From Planctomycetaceae bacterium (GTDB lineage: Bacteria > Planctomycetota > Planctomycetia > Planctomycetales > Planctomycetaceae): a stretch of DNA of 64,000 nt. Shown here piece by piece: positions 34,461 to 45,938 of this stretch; position 1 is the stretch's first letter, and each line of letters begins with the position of its first letter. The translations under genes and the position numbers were made by a program. The stretch lies in NCBI GenBank assembly GCA_020426325.1, contig JAGQQG010000002.1:1-64000 (forward strand), given 5' to 3'. The notes beneath the pieces were generated by a model. It did no database searches. It saw only the letters and a list, made by a program, of their open reading frames with translations, and was not told where the DNA came from.

Positions 34461-34564
34461 GGAACGTGTCAAAAAAAGATGTCGCAGCAGCCCCTGACAC
34501 GTCCGTTCCAGAACATGGCGGGGGCCACTGCGACATCCGGTCAACTGCTCGAAATATCGAGCAG
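34461..34564. repeat. Interleaved inverted repeats
   Basis: GGAACG+TGTCA (34461-34471) pairs with TGACA (34495-34499) and CGTTCC (34504-34509). GATGTCGCA (34478-34486), inside that loop, pairs exactly with TGCGACATC (34529-34537) outside it, so the two helices cross as in a pseudoknot. A separate perfect 8-bp hairpin with a 4-base loop sits at 34545-34564. The region lies between convergent GNAT and TadE genes. Confidence 0.5.
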
Positions 34565-34594
34565 GCGGACCACTGATTGCTCGGTGTTTTTGTG

Positions 34595-35086
34595 TCAGTC
34601 GAGAGTCGTTCGTCCCATGCGGAAGGTGATTGCTGCCTGCAGATCCGATCCGCCCAGGTAATTCCCCGGCAACAAAGTTATCTGGTCGAATGGTAACGCC
34701 GCAGTGATGGTAAACATCTGCAGATAGTTGTCTTCGTCTTCCAGATCGAATGGACTCCCAGCACTCGCCCCTTCCGCATGCACAATTTCAATCGTCACTT
34801 GATCACCGGGGATGCGAGAAGCGGTCAGCATGTTTTTGATGTCCTGAATCACTTTGGCGTTCGCCGTCTCACCCGGCGCGAGCATCGTGCTCCAGTCCTG
34901 GCTGGCGAGACGTCCTCCTTCCCGGAGAGCACCGTACAGAGTGTTCGAAGCATTGAGGGCATAGCCGACTTCGATACTGCCTAATGTCAGCGTGAGAAAA
35001 ACCGGTGCCATGATGGCGAACTCAACGACCGCTGCTCCGCGACGAGTTGCAAGATTTGGCTTTGAAGTATTCGTGAAACGACGCAT
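34595..35086 (-). CDS. TadE-like pseudopilin/secreted protein
   Basis: A 163-residue protein with a basic N-terminus, then RRGAAVVEFAIMAPVFLTLTLGSIEVGYAL, the TadE-family pattern of Gly-Ala before an invariant Glu and a hydrophobic helix. TadE proteins are processed by a prepilin-like peptidase and contribute to tight-adherence (Flp) pili or related export. The rest is a periplasmic domain of mixed structure. It is downstream of a second TadE-like gene on the same strand. No TadA, TadB, TadC or Flp genes are in the window. Confidence 0.85.
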   Translation of the reverse strand: MRRFTNTSKPNLATRRGAAVVEFAIMAPVFLTLTLGSIEVGYALNASNTLYGALREGGRLASQDWSTMLAPGETANAKVIQDIKNMLTASRIPGDQVTIEIVHAEGASAGSPFDLEDEDNYLQMFTITAALPFDQITLLPGNYLGGSDLQAAITFRMGRTTLD

Positions 35087-35141
35087 GGCTGAACTCTTGA
35101 GTCTAATTATTCAAGCTGAACTTTATCGCCGGGGACGAGAC

Positions 35142-35621
35142 TTACTCATGCCTCATCACCGCTTGTCCTGAAAGTGTGATGTCTTTGATCCAGAACGGGG
35201 GCAGGATGGCAACGTCGTTGTACGGCACCTCGATACGAACGATGAACAACTGTCGTGCTTCAGCATCCTGGACCTCGATATCGGGGAGTCCTGAGTAGCT
35301 GATCCCGGTAGGGTCGAAGCCGGGTGTGTCGAAATCTGATCCATCCTTGATGTACACAGTCGCATCCGAGGGGTTGACGGCACCGCCGATCTTGGCTTGG
35401 GCGAGGGCCAGAACCTGTGCAGAGGTCTTCCCTTCCAACGCCCCCAAACGAGCTGCTTGTTTCGCAGCGGAATTCAGCACGTCCATGACCATGTAGGCAT
35501 GACCGGTCTCCATGAGCCCGGCGAGAAAGATCCCAAATACGGGGAGCACCACCGCCATCTCCACGACGGTCGCACCACTGCGGGAGCGACGAGAGTCATG
35601 TGTGTTCGATCGGTGGAACAT
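35142..35621 (-). CDS. TadE-like pseudopilin/secreted protein
   Basis: A 159-residue protein with RSRSGATVVEMAVVLPVFGIFLAGLMETGHAYM, the same TadE-type cleavage and membrane segment as its neighbour. A frame extends to 35663, but the ATG at 35621 gives the usual short basic leader. The pair is separated by 55 bp and is probably co-transcribed, upstream gene first. The products may be minor pilins of a Tad system encoded elsewhere. Confidence 0.82.
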   Translation of the reverse strand: MFHRSNTHDSRRSRSGATVVEMAVVLPVFGIFLAGLMETGHAYMVMDVLNSAAKQAARLGALEGKTSAQVLALAQAKIGGAVNPSDATVYIKDGSDFDTPGFDPTGISYSGLPDIEVQDAEARQLFIVRIEVPYNDVAILPPFWIKDITLSGQAVMRHE

Positions 35622-35867
35622 GGTTCGGATCCCAGTCAACTTTCGGCCCGACTCAGTGGTCATACACGACGGGCAGCGAGTTTCACCACATCACAAACCG
35701 GCCTTCCTTGTCGGACGTGATGCATTATCAGGGGATGACAGTTAGGGAACCTGCCACGAGAGACCAAGCCATACGATCGGCATCCGAGCGCTGTCTGGCC
35801 TCTCAAGTGAACACTAGGTCACGATCGAGGCTGCGGCGCGAAAGTTTTCAGGATTTCTGAGAAATGG

Positions 35868-36749
35868 TCACAGCACAATCGTGTCGAGAGTTGGCAAGGC
35901 CTCGCGGTTCCCCAGGCGGGTGCACTTGAGACCCGCTGCCGTCACAGCGAAACGCAAAGCCTGTAGTGGTGGCCAGTCCGACAGCACGGCATGGATCATT
36001 GCGCCCGTGAAGACATCTCCTGCTCCGTTCGTGTCGACAATCGGCCCAGTCCGAACGGCGGGCTGGTAGAACGTCCTGCCTTGCGCCGCAAGCCATGCCC
36101 CGTGTTCGCCGTCGGTCACCGTCACCGCTGACGGACCCATTGCAGCAATCGCAACCGCTCCCCGTTCCGAATCGGTCACCTGCAGAAATTCTTCCACAAA
36201 TCGACGCGGGGCATTCACGTAATCGGCAAGCGACAACAACTCCTCGATTCCCGGCTTGGGCGAACCCGTATCGACAAACACCCGTCCCCCCTTCGCCTTG
36301 ACCGTCCGAGCAGCAAACAAGGCGTCTCGCGTGGGCCATCCGTCGAGATGCAACACTTCGCATTCGGTCAGCTCTTTCGCCAAGTCCACTTTGGAGAGAA
36401 CTTCGGTGATGATGGGCCGCTGAGTGACAGTCGTCCGCTGCCCGTTCGACCGCTCGACCCAGACCTGAGAGAAACCCGTCTTTGCGTCCGATTGGCGACA
36501 GCTTTCAGGGTGCGAAATGCACGTCTCTTTCAGGTTGTGCTCGATGACTCGGCCTAACGGATCATCACCCCAGGCACTGAGGTGGCGGCACTTCCAACCG
36601 AAGCGTACGAGTTGGGCAAGGGCAGTGGGCACTGGCCCGCCCACTTGAATGAGTGATTGCTGGGCTTCCTGCTTGGAGTCGATTTGCGGAAAGGTCTCAA
36701 CGATCACCATCAAGTCGACGACGGTGAGTCCCAGCCCAACGATCTCCAT
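35868..36749 (-). CDS. PfkB-family carbohydrate kinase
   Basis: A 293-residue ribokinase-like enzyme. The N-terminal half has the GGPVPTALAQLVRFGW sugar-binding/lid region, and the signature DTNGAGDVFTGA lies at 239-250 with the catalytic base Asp245. The fold phosphorylates sugars, nucleosides or similar small molecules with ATP. The substrate is not evident. It ends 205 bp from the TadE pair and starts 28 bp downstream of the DUF1549/1553 gene on the same strand, so it may be co-transcribed with it. Confidence 0.87.
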   Translation of the reverse strand: MEIVGLGLTVVDLMVIVETFPQIDSKQEAQQSLIQVGGPVPTALAQLVRFGWKCRHLSAWGDDPLGRVIEHNLKETCISHPESCRQSDAKTGFSQVWVERSNGQRTTVTQRPIITEVLSKVDLAKELTECEVLHLDGWPTRDALFAARTVKAKGGRVFVDTGSPKPGIEELLSLADYVNAPRRFVEEFLQVTDSERGAVAIAAMGPSAVTVTDGEHGAWLAAQGRTFYQPAVRTGPIVDTNGAGDVFTGAMIHAVLSDWPPLQALRFAVTAAGLKCTRLGNREALPTLDTIVL

Positions 36750-36777
36750 TCCCGTTGCTCCAATCGCCAGCGACCAC

Positions 36778-39324
<2,547 letters not shown>

Positions 39325-39571
39325 GTTTCCTCGCAAAGTGAATCGACTGTTGTCTCTCGACTTTAGGGGAGACGGCACGGGATGTGCAACTTCTCGAACG
39401 CATTGAGCGATCTCACACTTCCCGAATGGCACGGAAAACCATGAACCATCTGATTCGCCCAGTTTTGCAGGAAATGGCTGACATCAACAGTCGATTTCCC
39501 TTTTCCCGGCGAAGGTTCGATTTGTAAGATGTGCCACAGACGGGGGGCGTCCAAAAGCCAATCATTCAAAA

Positions 39572-39651
39572 CTCCGGCCCGTTGCCGGAGAGGCTTGCCA
39601 CCTGGGCAAGGAGAGCTAAGAATCTGTGAGACGTCACCCCTGACGCTCACA
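39572..39651 (+). other. Structured 5' leader with three hairpins
   Basis: Three consecutive stems lie ahead of the thioredoxin-fold gene: CTCCGGC/GCCGGAG (39572-39590), CTTGCC/GGCAAG (39594-39610) and an 11-bp stem with one bulged A and a CCCC loop (39625-39651). The ATG follows 28 bases later. It resembles a riboswitch or structured leader, but I do not recognise a known class. Confidence 0.5.
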
Positions 39652-39679
39652 TGTCCACAACTTTTGCAACGATGGAGAG

Positions 39680-40222
39680 ATGAAGATGAAACTGACAACT
39701 GCACTCTGTGCTTCTGTCATGCTGTTGGCCACCGCCGCTTTCGCTGGCGAGGGACTGGAACTGGGCTCTGGTGTCGGCGCGTTCACCGTGACCGATGTCA
39801 CCGGTCCTGAAGCTGGAAAGTCGCTGTGCTACCGTTGCCGTTACGGTTCGCAACCGGTCGTCAGCATCTTTGCACGTCAGGTCAACGACGAATTGGCCAC
39901 GCTTGTGAAGAACGTGGATCAGGTCGTGGGACAGAACAAGGGCGAGAAGATGGCCGCCTTCGTGGTCCTGCTCTCCGATGATCCGACCGGTCAGGAAGGC
40001 GCCCTGAAGTCGCTCGCCAAGGACCACGGCATCACCAACACGCCATTGACCGTGTTCGACGACAAGAACGGCCCCCCCAGCTACAAGATCACCGACGCTG
40101 ACTTCACCGTCATGATGTGGGTCGATGGCGAACTCAAGGTCAATGAGACCTTCAAGTCTGGACAGCTTACCCCGCAGGCTGTCACTCAGGTCGTGGGAAA
40201 GACCGGCTCGATCCTCAACTGA
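39680..40222 (+). CDS. Secreted thioredoxin-fold protein
   Basis: A 180-residue protein with a clean signal peptide (MKMKLTTALCASVMLLATAAFAGEG). The mature part looks like a thioredoxin-like fold: DVTGPEAGKSLCYRCRYGSQPVVSIFA places a CxxC (CYRC) at the start of the first helix, followed by a central strand (AAFVVLLSDD), then NTPLTVFDDKNGPPSYKI and a final helix. A periplasmic redox or scaffold role is inferred. The start is preceded by GGAGAG. Codon use is strongly biased and it has its own terminator, suggesting high expression. The leader is unusually structured. Confidence 0.8.
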   Translation: MKMKLTTALCASVMLLATAAFAGEGLELGSGVGAFTVTDVTGPEAGKSLCYRCRYGSQPVVSIFARQVNDELATLVKNVDQVVGQNKGEKMAAFVVLLSDDPTGQEGALKSLAKDHGITNTPLTVFDDKNGPPSYKITDADFTVMMWVDGELKVNETFKSGQLTPQAVTQVVGKTGSILN

Positions 40223-40258
40223 GAGCCTCTGATCTCTTCAGGATTCGCACGCATTTCC

Positions 40259-40295
40259 GAGCCGCCTCTGCATTGTCAGAGGCGGCTCTTTTTTT
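40259..40295 (+). terminator. Rho-independent terminator
   Basis: A perfect 12-bp GC-rich stem (40259-40270 with 40277-40288), a 6-base loop and seven T residues, 36 bp after the thioredoxin-fold gene. Confidence 0.95.
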
Positions 40296-40409
40296 GTTTC
40301 CGTGTCTCGTTGGGATTTTCCCAATCGCCTGATCGAGTCATTCTCCAAGTGCGGATGCTGGGGCACTTGTGTATCATGAAAGGATCGACTGCCCGTGAGG
40401 AAATTACCG

Positions 40410-41882
40410 ATGCAAGCGGATCATCTCGATCACTTGGGATTCAGCGAAGGTCATGCGCCTGCATCGACGAGAGATGCTTTGGACCTGCTTTCCCGTCGTG
40501 AGATGTTCGCAAGGACCGGTTGCGGGATCGGGTCGATCGCGCTCGCTTCAATGCTGGCTGAGGACGGGCTGGCGTCGGCTGCAATGACAACGAGGGCCAC
40601 AAACTTCGCTCCGCGGGCGAAGAACGTGATCTTCCTGCACATGGTCGGGGCTCCCTCGCATCTGGACCTGTTTGACTACAAGCCGGAACTCGTGCGGCTG
40701 GACGGGCAGGCGATGCCCGACGATCTCTGGGAAGGGCTGCGACTGGCCTTCATCCGCGAGAAGCCGAACCTGCTGGGCACACGGTTCAAGTTCCATCGTC
40801 ATGGCGAGAGTGGCCTCGAACTGTCGGAGACGCTGCCCCATCTCGGGCAGGTGGCGGACGAGTTGTGCGTCATCAAGAGTCTGCACACCGAGCACTTCAA
40901 TCACGGACCGGCTCAGCTGTTCTTTCAGACCGGGTTTGGCCAGTTCGGTCGACCGTCGCTCGGGGCGTGGGTGAGCTACGGCCTGGGCAGCGAGAATAGA
41001 AACCTGCCCAGCTTTGTGGTGCTCATTACGGGAGAGATCGCCGGGGGAGGCAACAGCCTGTGGGGGAGTGGCTTTCTGCCGAGTCGACATCAGGGAGTCG
41101 AATTCCGCTCGCAGGGAGACCCGGTGCTGTTTCTCTCGAACCCCGAAGGGATTGACGAAGCCCGCCGTCGTCGGATCATCGACTCAGTCAACGATCTCAA
41201 CCAGGCCCGCCTCGCTGATGTCGGCGACCCCGAGATTGCGACCCGTATCAACCAGTATGAACTGGCCTACCGCATGCAGTCATCGGTGCCCGAACTCATG
41301 GATATCGGCGGCGAACCAGCCCACATTCATGAGCTGTACGGCACCGAGCCGGGAAAGGCGAGCTTCGCCAACAATTGTCTCCTCGCCCGCAGGCTGGTCG
41401 AGCGCGGCGTCCGCTTCGTTCAACTGTACGACTCCGGCTGGGACCATCACGGCAGCGTCTTTCAGAACATCCCGAAAAAGTGCAAGGACGTCGATCGGCC
41501 CATCGCGGCTCTCATCAAGGATCTGAAAGCCCGCGGTCTGCTCGACGACACGCTCGTCGTCTGGGGAGCCGAGTTCGGTCGGACTCCCATGGTGCAGGGA
41601 AAGAACAACGACGGTAAATCCAAAACGATCGGCCGTGATCATCACAAGGATGCGTACTGCGTCTGGATGGCGGGCGGCGGCGTGAAGCCGGGCATGACCT
41701 ACGGCCGGTCAGACGACATCGGCTTCAACGTCGTGGAAGACCCCATGCACGTCAACGACTTCCACGCCACCCTGCTCCACCTGCTCGGCCTGAATCACGA
41801 GCACCTCACATTCAAATTCCAGGGCCGCGACTTCCGCCTGACCAACGTCGCCGGCAACGTCGCCGAAAAGATCATCGCCTGA
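40410..41882 (+). CDS. DUF1501 protein
   Basis: A 490-residue protein of the DUF1501 family, which belongs to the alkaline-phosphatase/sulfatase-like superfamily. [23 protein letters not shown] near residue 30 looks like a Tat-type export signal set back from the N-terminus, as is usual in this family. The conserved blocks are [20 protein letters not shown], the [12 protein letters not shown] region, [25 protein letters not shown] and DRHHKDAY-like [12 protein letters not shown]. The ATG at 40410 (SD GAGGA) is chosen over the GTG at 40395. It is often found with DUF1549/1553 genes, as it is here. Confidence 0.9.
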   Translation: MQADHLDHLGFSEGHAPASTRDALDLLSRREMFARTGCGIGSIALASMLAEDGLASAAMTTRATNFAPRAKNVIFLHMVGAPSHLDLFDYKPELVRLDGQAMPDDLWEGLRLAFIREKPNLLGTRFKFHRHGESGLELSETLPHLGQVADELCVIKSLHTEHFNHGPAQLFFQTGFGQFGRPSLGAWVSYGLGSENRNLPSFVVLITGEIAGGGNSLWGSGFLPSRHQGVEFRSQGDPVLFLSNPEGIDEARRRRIIDSVNDLNQARLADVGDPEIATRINQYELAYRMQSSVPELMDIGGEPAHIHELYGTEPGKASFANNCLLARRLVERGVRFVQLYDSGWDHHGSVFQNIPKKCKDVDRPIAALIKDLKARGLLDDTLVVWGAEFGRTPMVQGKNNDGKSKTIGRDHHKDAYCVWMAGGGVKPGMTYGRSDDIGFNVVEDPMHVNDFHATLLHLLGLNHEHLTFKFQGRDFRLTNVAGNVAEKIIA

Positions 41883-41906
41883 CGATCCAGATATAGCACT
41901 CGCAGG

Positions 41907-41974
41907 GTGCCGGAGGCACAGGACGAACGTCACTGCGTTGACGATGCTTCAAAGACTCTCAGACACGAAGTGTC
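41907..41974. repeat. Two short palindromes between convergent genes
   Basis: GTGCC-GGA-GGCAC (41907-41919) and GACAC-GAA-GTGTC (41962-41974) lie in the 144-bp gap between DUF1501 and the alpha/beta hydrolase. The 3-base purine loops match the style of palindromes seen elsewhere in the window. Confidence 0.4.
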
Positions 41975-42026
41975 AGCCATCTTGTCGCGTCGCAACCCAG
42001 CCTGAGGCGGCCGGACCACTCGCCTT

Positions 42027-42995
42027 TCAGTTCATGTACTTACTCAGAAATCCAAGAACCTTTTCTGGAGTCCGACCGAACCAGTTGTAGCCATCTTTGA
42101 AACGTCGGGTCGTATCCTCGATCCAGACCAGTTCCTTGTCTTTGCTTGCCAGTAAATCAAATGTCTTCTGACCATCTTCGGGTTTCGTCCAGATGTCATT
42201 GCGAACCTGCCACATCAGCACCGGCATCGTGACGGCAGGTGCCCAGAGATAGCCGCCCATGTCAGCGGCGGGGAATCCTCCCAGCTTCAGCAATTCCAGG
42301 TCGATGAGTTCCTGATACTGACTGATGCCTTGTAGCTTCGAGAATGCCTCGAAAACGGCCGTCATATTTGGGACTAGCGGACTGCACATGCACAACACGT
42401 TCTCGAACAACTCCGGGTGCTTGGAAATCGCGGCATATTGAGAAACCCCGCCCAGACACTGGCTGTACAACGCGACCTTCATCTTGCTCAGCCGGGGATG
42501 CTGGTCGACATACTTCTTCACTCCCACACAGTCACGCCATTCCCATTGGCCGATGCCACTGATGCCGTTGTTCGCTGCACCACTGTTGCCATGGTTGCGG
42601 AAGTCATAGGTCAGCACGTTGTAACCGGCATCGGTCAGGTGCTTGTACTGAATCACGAAATCGATTTCGGCATCGTCGAAGTTGCTCCACGGCTCGCCAA
42701 AGTGTCCTGGGAATCCAGCACGGCACATCGGCAATGCATGATTGAAGATCACCAGCTTGTCGCTTTCACCGCCATCGGCAGGGATGTACCAGGCTTCGAG
42801 TGGAGTGCCATCGTCGGAAGGGATCACAAGATCATGCCAACCCTTCATCCCGTATGCATCTGGCGTCTTGAAAATGAAGCTCCGCGGCGTCTTTACGATC
42901 GCAGCGAGAGCTTTGACCTTTGCGTGATCCGCTTGAGAAATGGTGTTGAGTTGTTCTTTGGCTTTCGCCATACGTTGATCGGAAATGCGACTCAT
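42027..42995 (-). CDS. Alpha/beta-hydrolase fold protein with Cys in the nucleophile position
   Basis: A 322-residue cytoplasmic protein. The fold is visible from LVIFNHALPMCRAGFPG (oxyanion region), NVLTYDFRNHGNSG and KMKVALYSQCLGGVSQYAA, where the nucleophile elbow Sm-x-Nu-x-Sm is S-Q-C180-L-G. Cys therefore replaces the usual Ser. The likely acid is Asp267 (VRNDIW). The position where a His is expected reads DTTRRFKDGYNWFG and has no His. It may be a thiol hydrolase of the dienelactone-hydrolase type or a non-catalytic member. The ATG at 42995 is chosen; the frame runs on to 43112. Confidence 0.75.
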   Translation of the reverse strand: MSRISDQRMAKAKEQLNTISQADHAKVKALAAIVKTPRSFIFKTPDAYGMKGWHDLVIPSDDGTPLEAWYIPADGGESDKLVIFNHALPMCRAGFPGHFGEPWSNFDDAEIDFVIQYKHLTDAGYNVLTYDFRNHGNSGAANNGISGIGQWEWRDCVGVKKYVDQHPRLSKMKVALYSQCLGGVSQYAAISKHPELFENVLCMCSPLVPNMTAVFEAFSKLQGISQYQELIDLELLKLGGFPAADMGGYLWAPAVTMPVLMWQVRNDIWTKPEDGQKTFDLLASKDKELVWIEDTTRRFKDGYNWFGRTPEKVLGFLSKYMN

Positions 42996-43158
42996 GGCAG
43001 TAGTTCCCCAGGATTTGGCGTCGAAAGTAGTCTCGCTTCTGTAGTGAAAAAGTACAGAAACGCCAATAGTGGTGTCATAATGTATTCCTCCATGAGCCAA
43101 GCACCACCACAACTGACGTCCAAATACCCTGCGTCTCTAATGCCCCAACAACACGTTG

Positions 43159-44235
43159 CTAGCGAGGCACGATCCAGATGTTGCGGTAGCGGACGGGGTT
43201 GCCGTGGTCCTGGAGGTAGAGCGGGCCGGGGTCCGGGCCCTCTGTGAACGGGGCGGCTCGTGTGGCTTCGGGGATCGGAACGTCGTTCTGCACGATGATC
43301 CCGTTGTGCCGGACCGTCATGCGGGCGTCAGCCATCTTGTTGCCTTCAGCATCATACCTGGCTGCGGTGAAATCGACGTCGTACGTCTGCCATGTCAGCG
43401 GCGGGAAGGCCATGTTCACGTCGGGCTTCTTGATGCTGTAGATGCCCCCCGCTTCGTTGTCCTCACCGGTCAGGCCGAACGAGTCGAGCATCTGCACTTC
43501 GTACCGCCCCTGCATGTAAGCACCGCTGTTGCCACGCGCCTGACCGCGAGCCGTCGGCATGAACGGCGTGCGCCACTCGATGTGCAGCCGGAAGTCCTGG
43601 AACTTTTCGTGACTGGTAACGCCCTGCATGAGGAGACCGTCTTCCGTCATTTGGCCTCCCTCGAAGGCATCCGCGTTCGAGCCATCGAAGAGCACGATCG
43701 CGTGTGGCGGAGCGGGAAGCCCCAGCGTACGGCTCTTGCGCACGACCTTACTCAGCCGTCCGATCGACTCGCCACTCGCATTACTCACATGAATCTTTTT
43801 GTCTGACAACTCGGCTGCGCCATCCCCCCAGGGGAAGGTGAGTTGTTCCTCTGCCGACTCTGCTGAGACTTGCTCGCGTGATGTGCCGTCCCAGCCGTTT
43901 CCTGGCAGTCCACCGTGAAGGATGACCACGTCAAAGGTCCCTTCACCCCCTGCAACTACCTGCACGCCGTACCAAGTGTCGACGCCGTCGACAGCAACCT
44001 GCCCGGTGTACTCTCCCTGAATGAGATAGTCCTCACCCGCCTCTGCAGGATCGGTGAAGGCGGGCGGCTTCGGCGGCGGTTCGGTCTCTTGAACTACTTG
44101 TTGAACGGTCGGCAGTTTGGGAGCAGGCGGCAATTGCAACACTCGCGGACGATCGTCAGCGAGGGAATTCCAACAGATGGCTGACGTCAAAACATATGTG
44201 AAGGCGCGAGCTGCGGAAGGCATGCGAATTGTCAT
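43159..44235 (-). CDS. Exported DUF1080 protein (3-keto-disaccharide hydrolase-like)
   Basis: A 358-residue protein with a signal peptide after MTIRMPSAARAFTYVLTSAICWNSLA. Residues about 45-170 contain a beta domain and Pro-rich linker. The C-terminal DUF1080 domain (LamG-like concanavalin fold, about 180-358) shows the conserved FQDFRLHIEWRTPFMP, GNSGAYMQGRYEVQMLDSFG, AGGIYSIKKPDVNMAFPP and NIWIVP blocks. Some family members hydrolyse 3-keto-glycosides. The start at 44235 (or 44223) is chosen because it gives a signal peptide; upstream codons to 44424 look non-coding. Confidence 0.88.
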   Translation of the reverse strand: MTIRMPSAARAFTYVLTSAICWNSLADDRPRVLQLPPAPKLPTVQQVVQETEPPPKPPAFTDPAEAGEDYLIQGEYTGQVAVDGVDTWYGVQVVAGGEGTFDVVILHGGLPGNGWDGTSREQVSAESAEEQLTFPWGDGAAELSDKKIHVSNASGESIGRLSKVVRKSRTLGLPAPPHAIVLFDGSNADAFEGGQMTEDGLLMQGVTSHEKFQDFRLHIEWRTPFMPTARGQARGNSGAYMQGRYEVQMLDSFGLTGEDNEAGGIYSIKKPDVNMAFPPLTWQTYDVDFTAARYDAEGNKMADARMTVRHNGIIVQNDVPIPEATRAAPFTEGPDPGPLYLQDHGNPVRYRNIWIVPR

Positions 44236-44483
44236 GTGCTGTTGATTTCTGTCAGGAATGCAGAACGAGATCGTCAGTCTTGTTGGGTTCATTCTGTGAC
44301 GATGCACGACGAGTTGCAAGTCGTGCTGAATTGTTGGTGATGGGCGCCATGTGTTCGAGTTGTGTTGAACATGCTCACCTGCTAAATGGCGTGAGAACAT
44401 GCCACCCGGAATATTTCCGGTCATTCAGTCGGAACCATCTCCTGAATTCACGGCAGGTCTGTATCGGTCTGTCGATCAGCGCC

Positions 44484-44489
44484 TATAAT
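44484..44489 (+). promoter_or_regulatory. Candidate -10 element of the TPR gene
   Basis: A perfect TATAAT lies 48 bp upstream of the ATG at 44537. No -35 match is present at the expected distance. Confidence 0.3.
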
Positions 44490-44536
44490 TCAAATCCAGT
44501 CAATCGTGTTCACAGAGCTTCATTTCAAGGTGCAGA

Positions 44537-45937
44537 ATGTCCTCAGGCGACCTGAACGGATCGGCCAGACAGAAGGCCGCCATGCAGTGCTACATCAAGG
44601 GGAATGATGCGCTCGCGAAACAGAACTACGAGTATGCCCTGCAGATGTACGTGCAGTGCATCGCATTGGTGCAGGATAATCTGACCTATCGCCAGCTCGC
44701 ACGGGGGGCAGCCTACAAGAAGTACAACGACAACAAAACCGGAGCGGGGACCCTTGCCAAAGCGAAGCTGATGGGGATCCGTAACAAGATCAAGAAGGCC
44801 AAAGCAGCCGAACAATGGGATGAGGTTGACAAACTGGCTGAAGAAGGGTTGAAGCTCAATCCGTGGGACGCTCAGCTCAACGTCGATCTCGGCGAGGCTA
44901 CACAGGCTCGCGAACTTCTGGATATTGCTCAATTTGCCTTCAGCTGTGCCCGCAACACCGACCCGCAGAACAAAGATTACAACCGGATGCTCGCGCTTGT
45001 ATTAGAGGAGAAGGGGGAGTTTATTGAAGCATCGAAGGTCTGGAACCATCTCGTCAAACTGGATCCGAATGACGGTCAAGCGAGATCAAATGCGACCCGC
45101 TGCGACTTCGAGGCGGTCCGGACTCGTGGAGGCTATGAAGAGGCTAAGACGACGGCTGACGTCGCTGTCCAGCGGAACCGGTTTGCCAAGAAGCCCGGCG
45201 AGGCTGATGCTCCTGGCATGTCCGCCGAGAAGGACCTGCAACATGCCATCCGCAAGGAGCCGGAGAAAGTCGAACACTATCTCAAGCTGGCGGACCACTA
45301 CCGCAAGAACAACCAACTGGAAGAGGCGGCTCAGACACTGAAAAAGGCGCTGGAAGTCTCAGGCGGAGACCGCAACATTCACGAACAGATCGAGGACGTC
45401 AACCTCGACCAGATGCGATACAACCTGGCGCTCGCCCGCGAAAAAGCAGCCGGCGAACCCGATGAGCCGGTGTTCCAGGAGAAGGTGAAAGCACTTGATC
45501 TGGAACTGCTCAAGCGCGAGTTGCAGGTGTTCAGCGGACGTGTGGAACGCTATCCGAAGGACATGGAACTGAAGGTCAAGTTTGCTGAACGATTGATGCG
45601 CATCAAGAAATGGAAGGAAGCGATTCCGCTGCTTCAGAAATCGGCACAGCACACCAAGCTCAAAGGCCGGTCGCATCTGATGCTCGGCAAATGCCTGATG
45701 CGAGATCGCAAGCTCAAACCGGCCCGAGGACAGCTGGAACGTGCGATCCCGGAGTTCGCAGCCGAAAACGACAACGAGAGACCGCTGCTCATTGAAGCCC
45801 ACTATATCATGGGAGTTCTCTGCGAAGAACTCGGCGACACCGCAGCTGCTGAGGATCATTTCGGGGAAGTGATCACGTTGGACTACGACTACAAAGACGC
45901 GCTGAAACGCCTCGAAAAACTCCAGGGCGGCGAGTGA
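44537..45937 (+). CDS. Tetratricopeptide repeat protein
   Basis: A 466-residue soluble helical protein. TPR-like pairs occur at about residues 20-60, 85-190 and 230-290 (VEHYLKLADHYRKNNQLEEAAQTLKKAL) and again in the last 130 residues (LKVKFAERLMRIKKWKEAIPLLQKSA, LLIEAHYIMGVLCEELGDTAAAEDHFGEVI). No signal peptide or membrane helix is present. TPR arrays bind other proteins; the partner is unknown. The gene converges with hemL with only one base between the stop codons. Confidence 0.85.
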   Translation: MSSGDLNGSARQKAAMQCYIKGNDALAKQNYEYALQMYVQCIALVQDNLTYRQLARGAAYKKYNDNKTGAGTLAKAKLMGIRNKIKKAKAAEQWDEVDKLAEEGLKLNPWDAQLNVDLGEATQARELLDIAQFAFSCARNTDPQNKDYNRMLALVLEEKGEFIEASKVWNHLVKLDPNDGQARSNATRCDFEAVRTRGGYEEAKTTADVAVQRNRFAKKPGEADAPGMSAEKDLQHAIRKEPEKVEHYLKLADHYRKNNQLEEAAQTLKKALEVSGGDRNIHEQIEDVNLDQMRYNLALAREKAAGEPDEPVFQEKVKALDLELLKRELQVFSGRVERYPKDMELKVKFAERLMRIKKWKEAIPLLQKSAQHTKLKGRSHLMLGKCLMRDRKLKPARGQLERAIPEFAAENDNERPLLIEAHYIMGVLCEELGDTAAAEDHFGEVITLDYDYKDALKRLEKLQGGE

Positions 45938-45938
45938 T

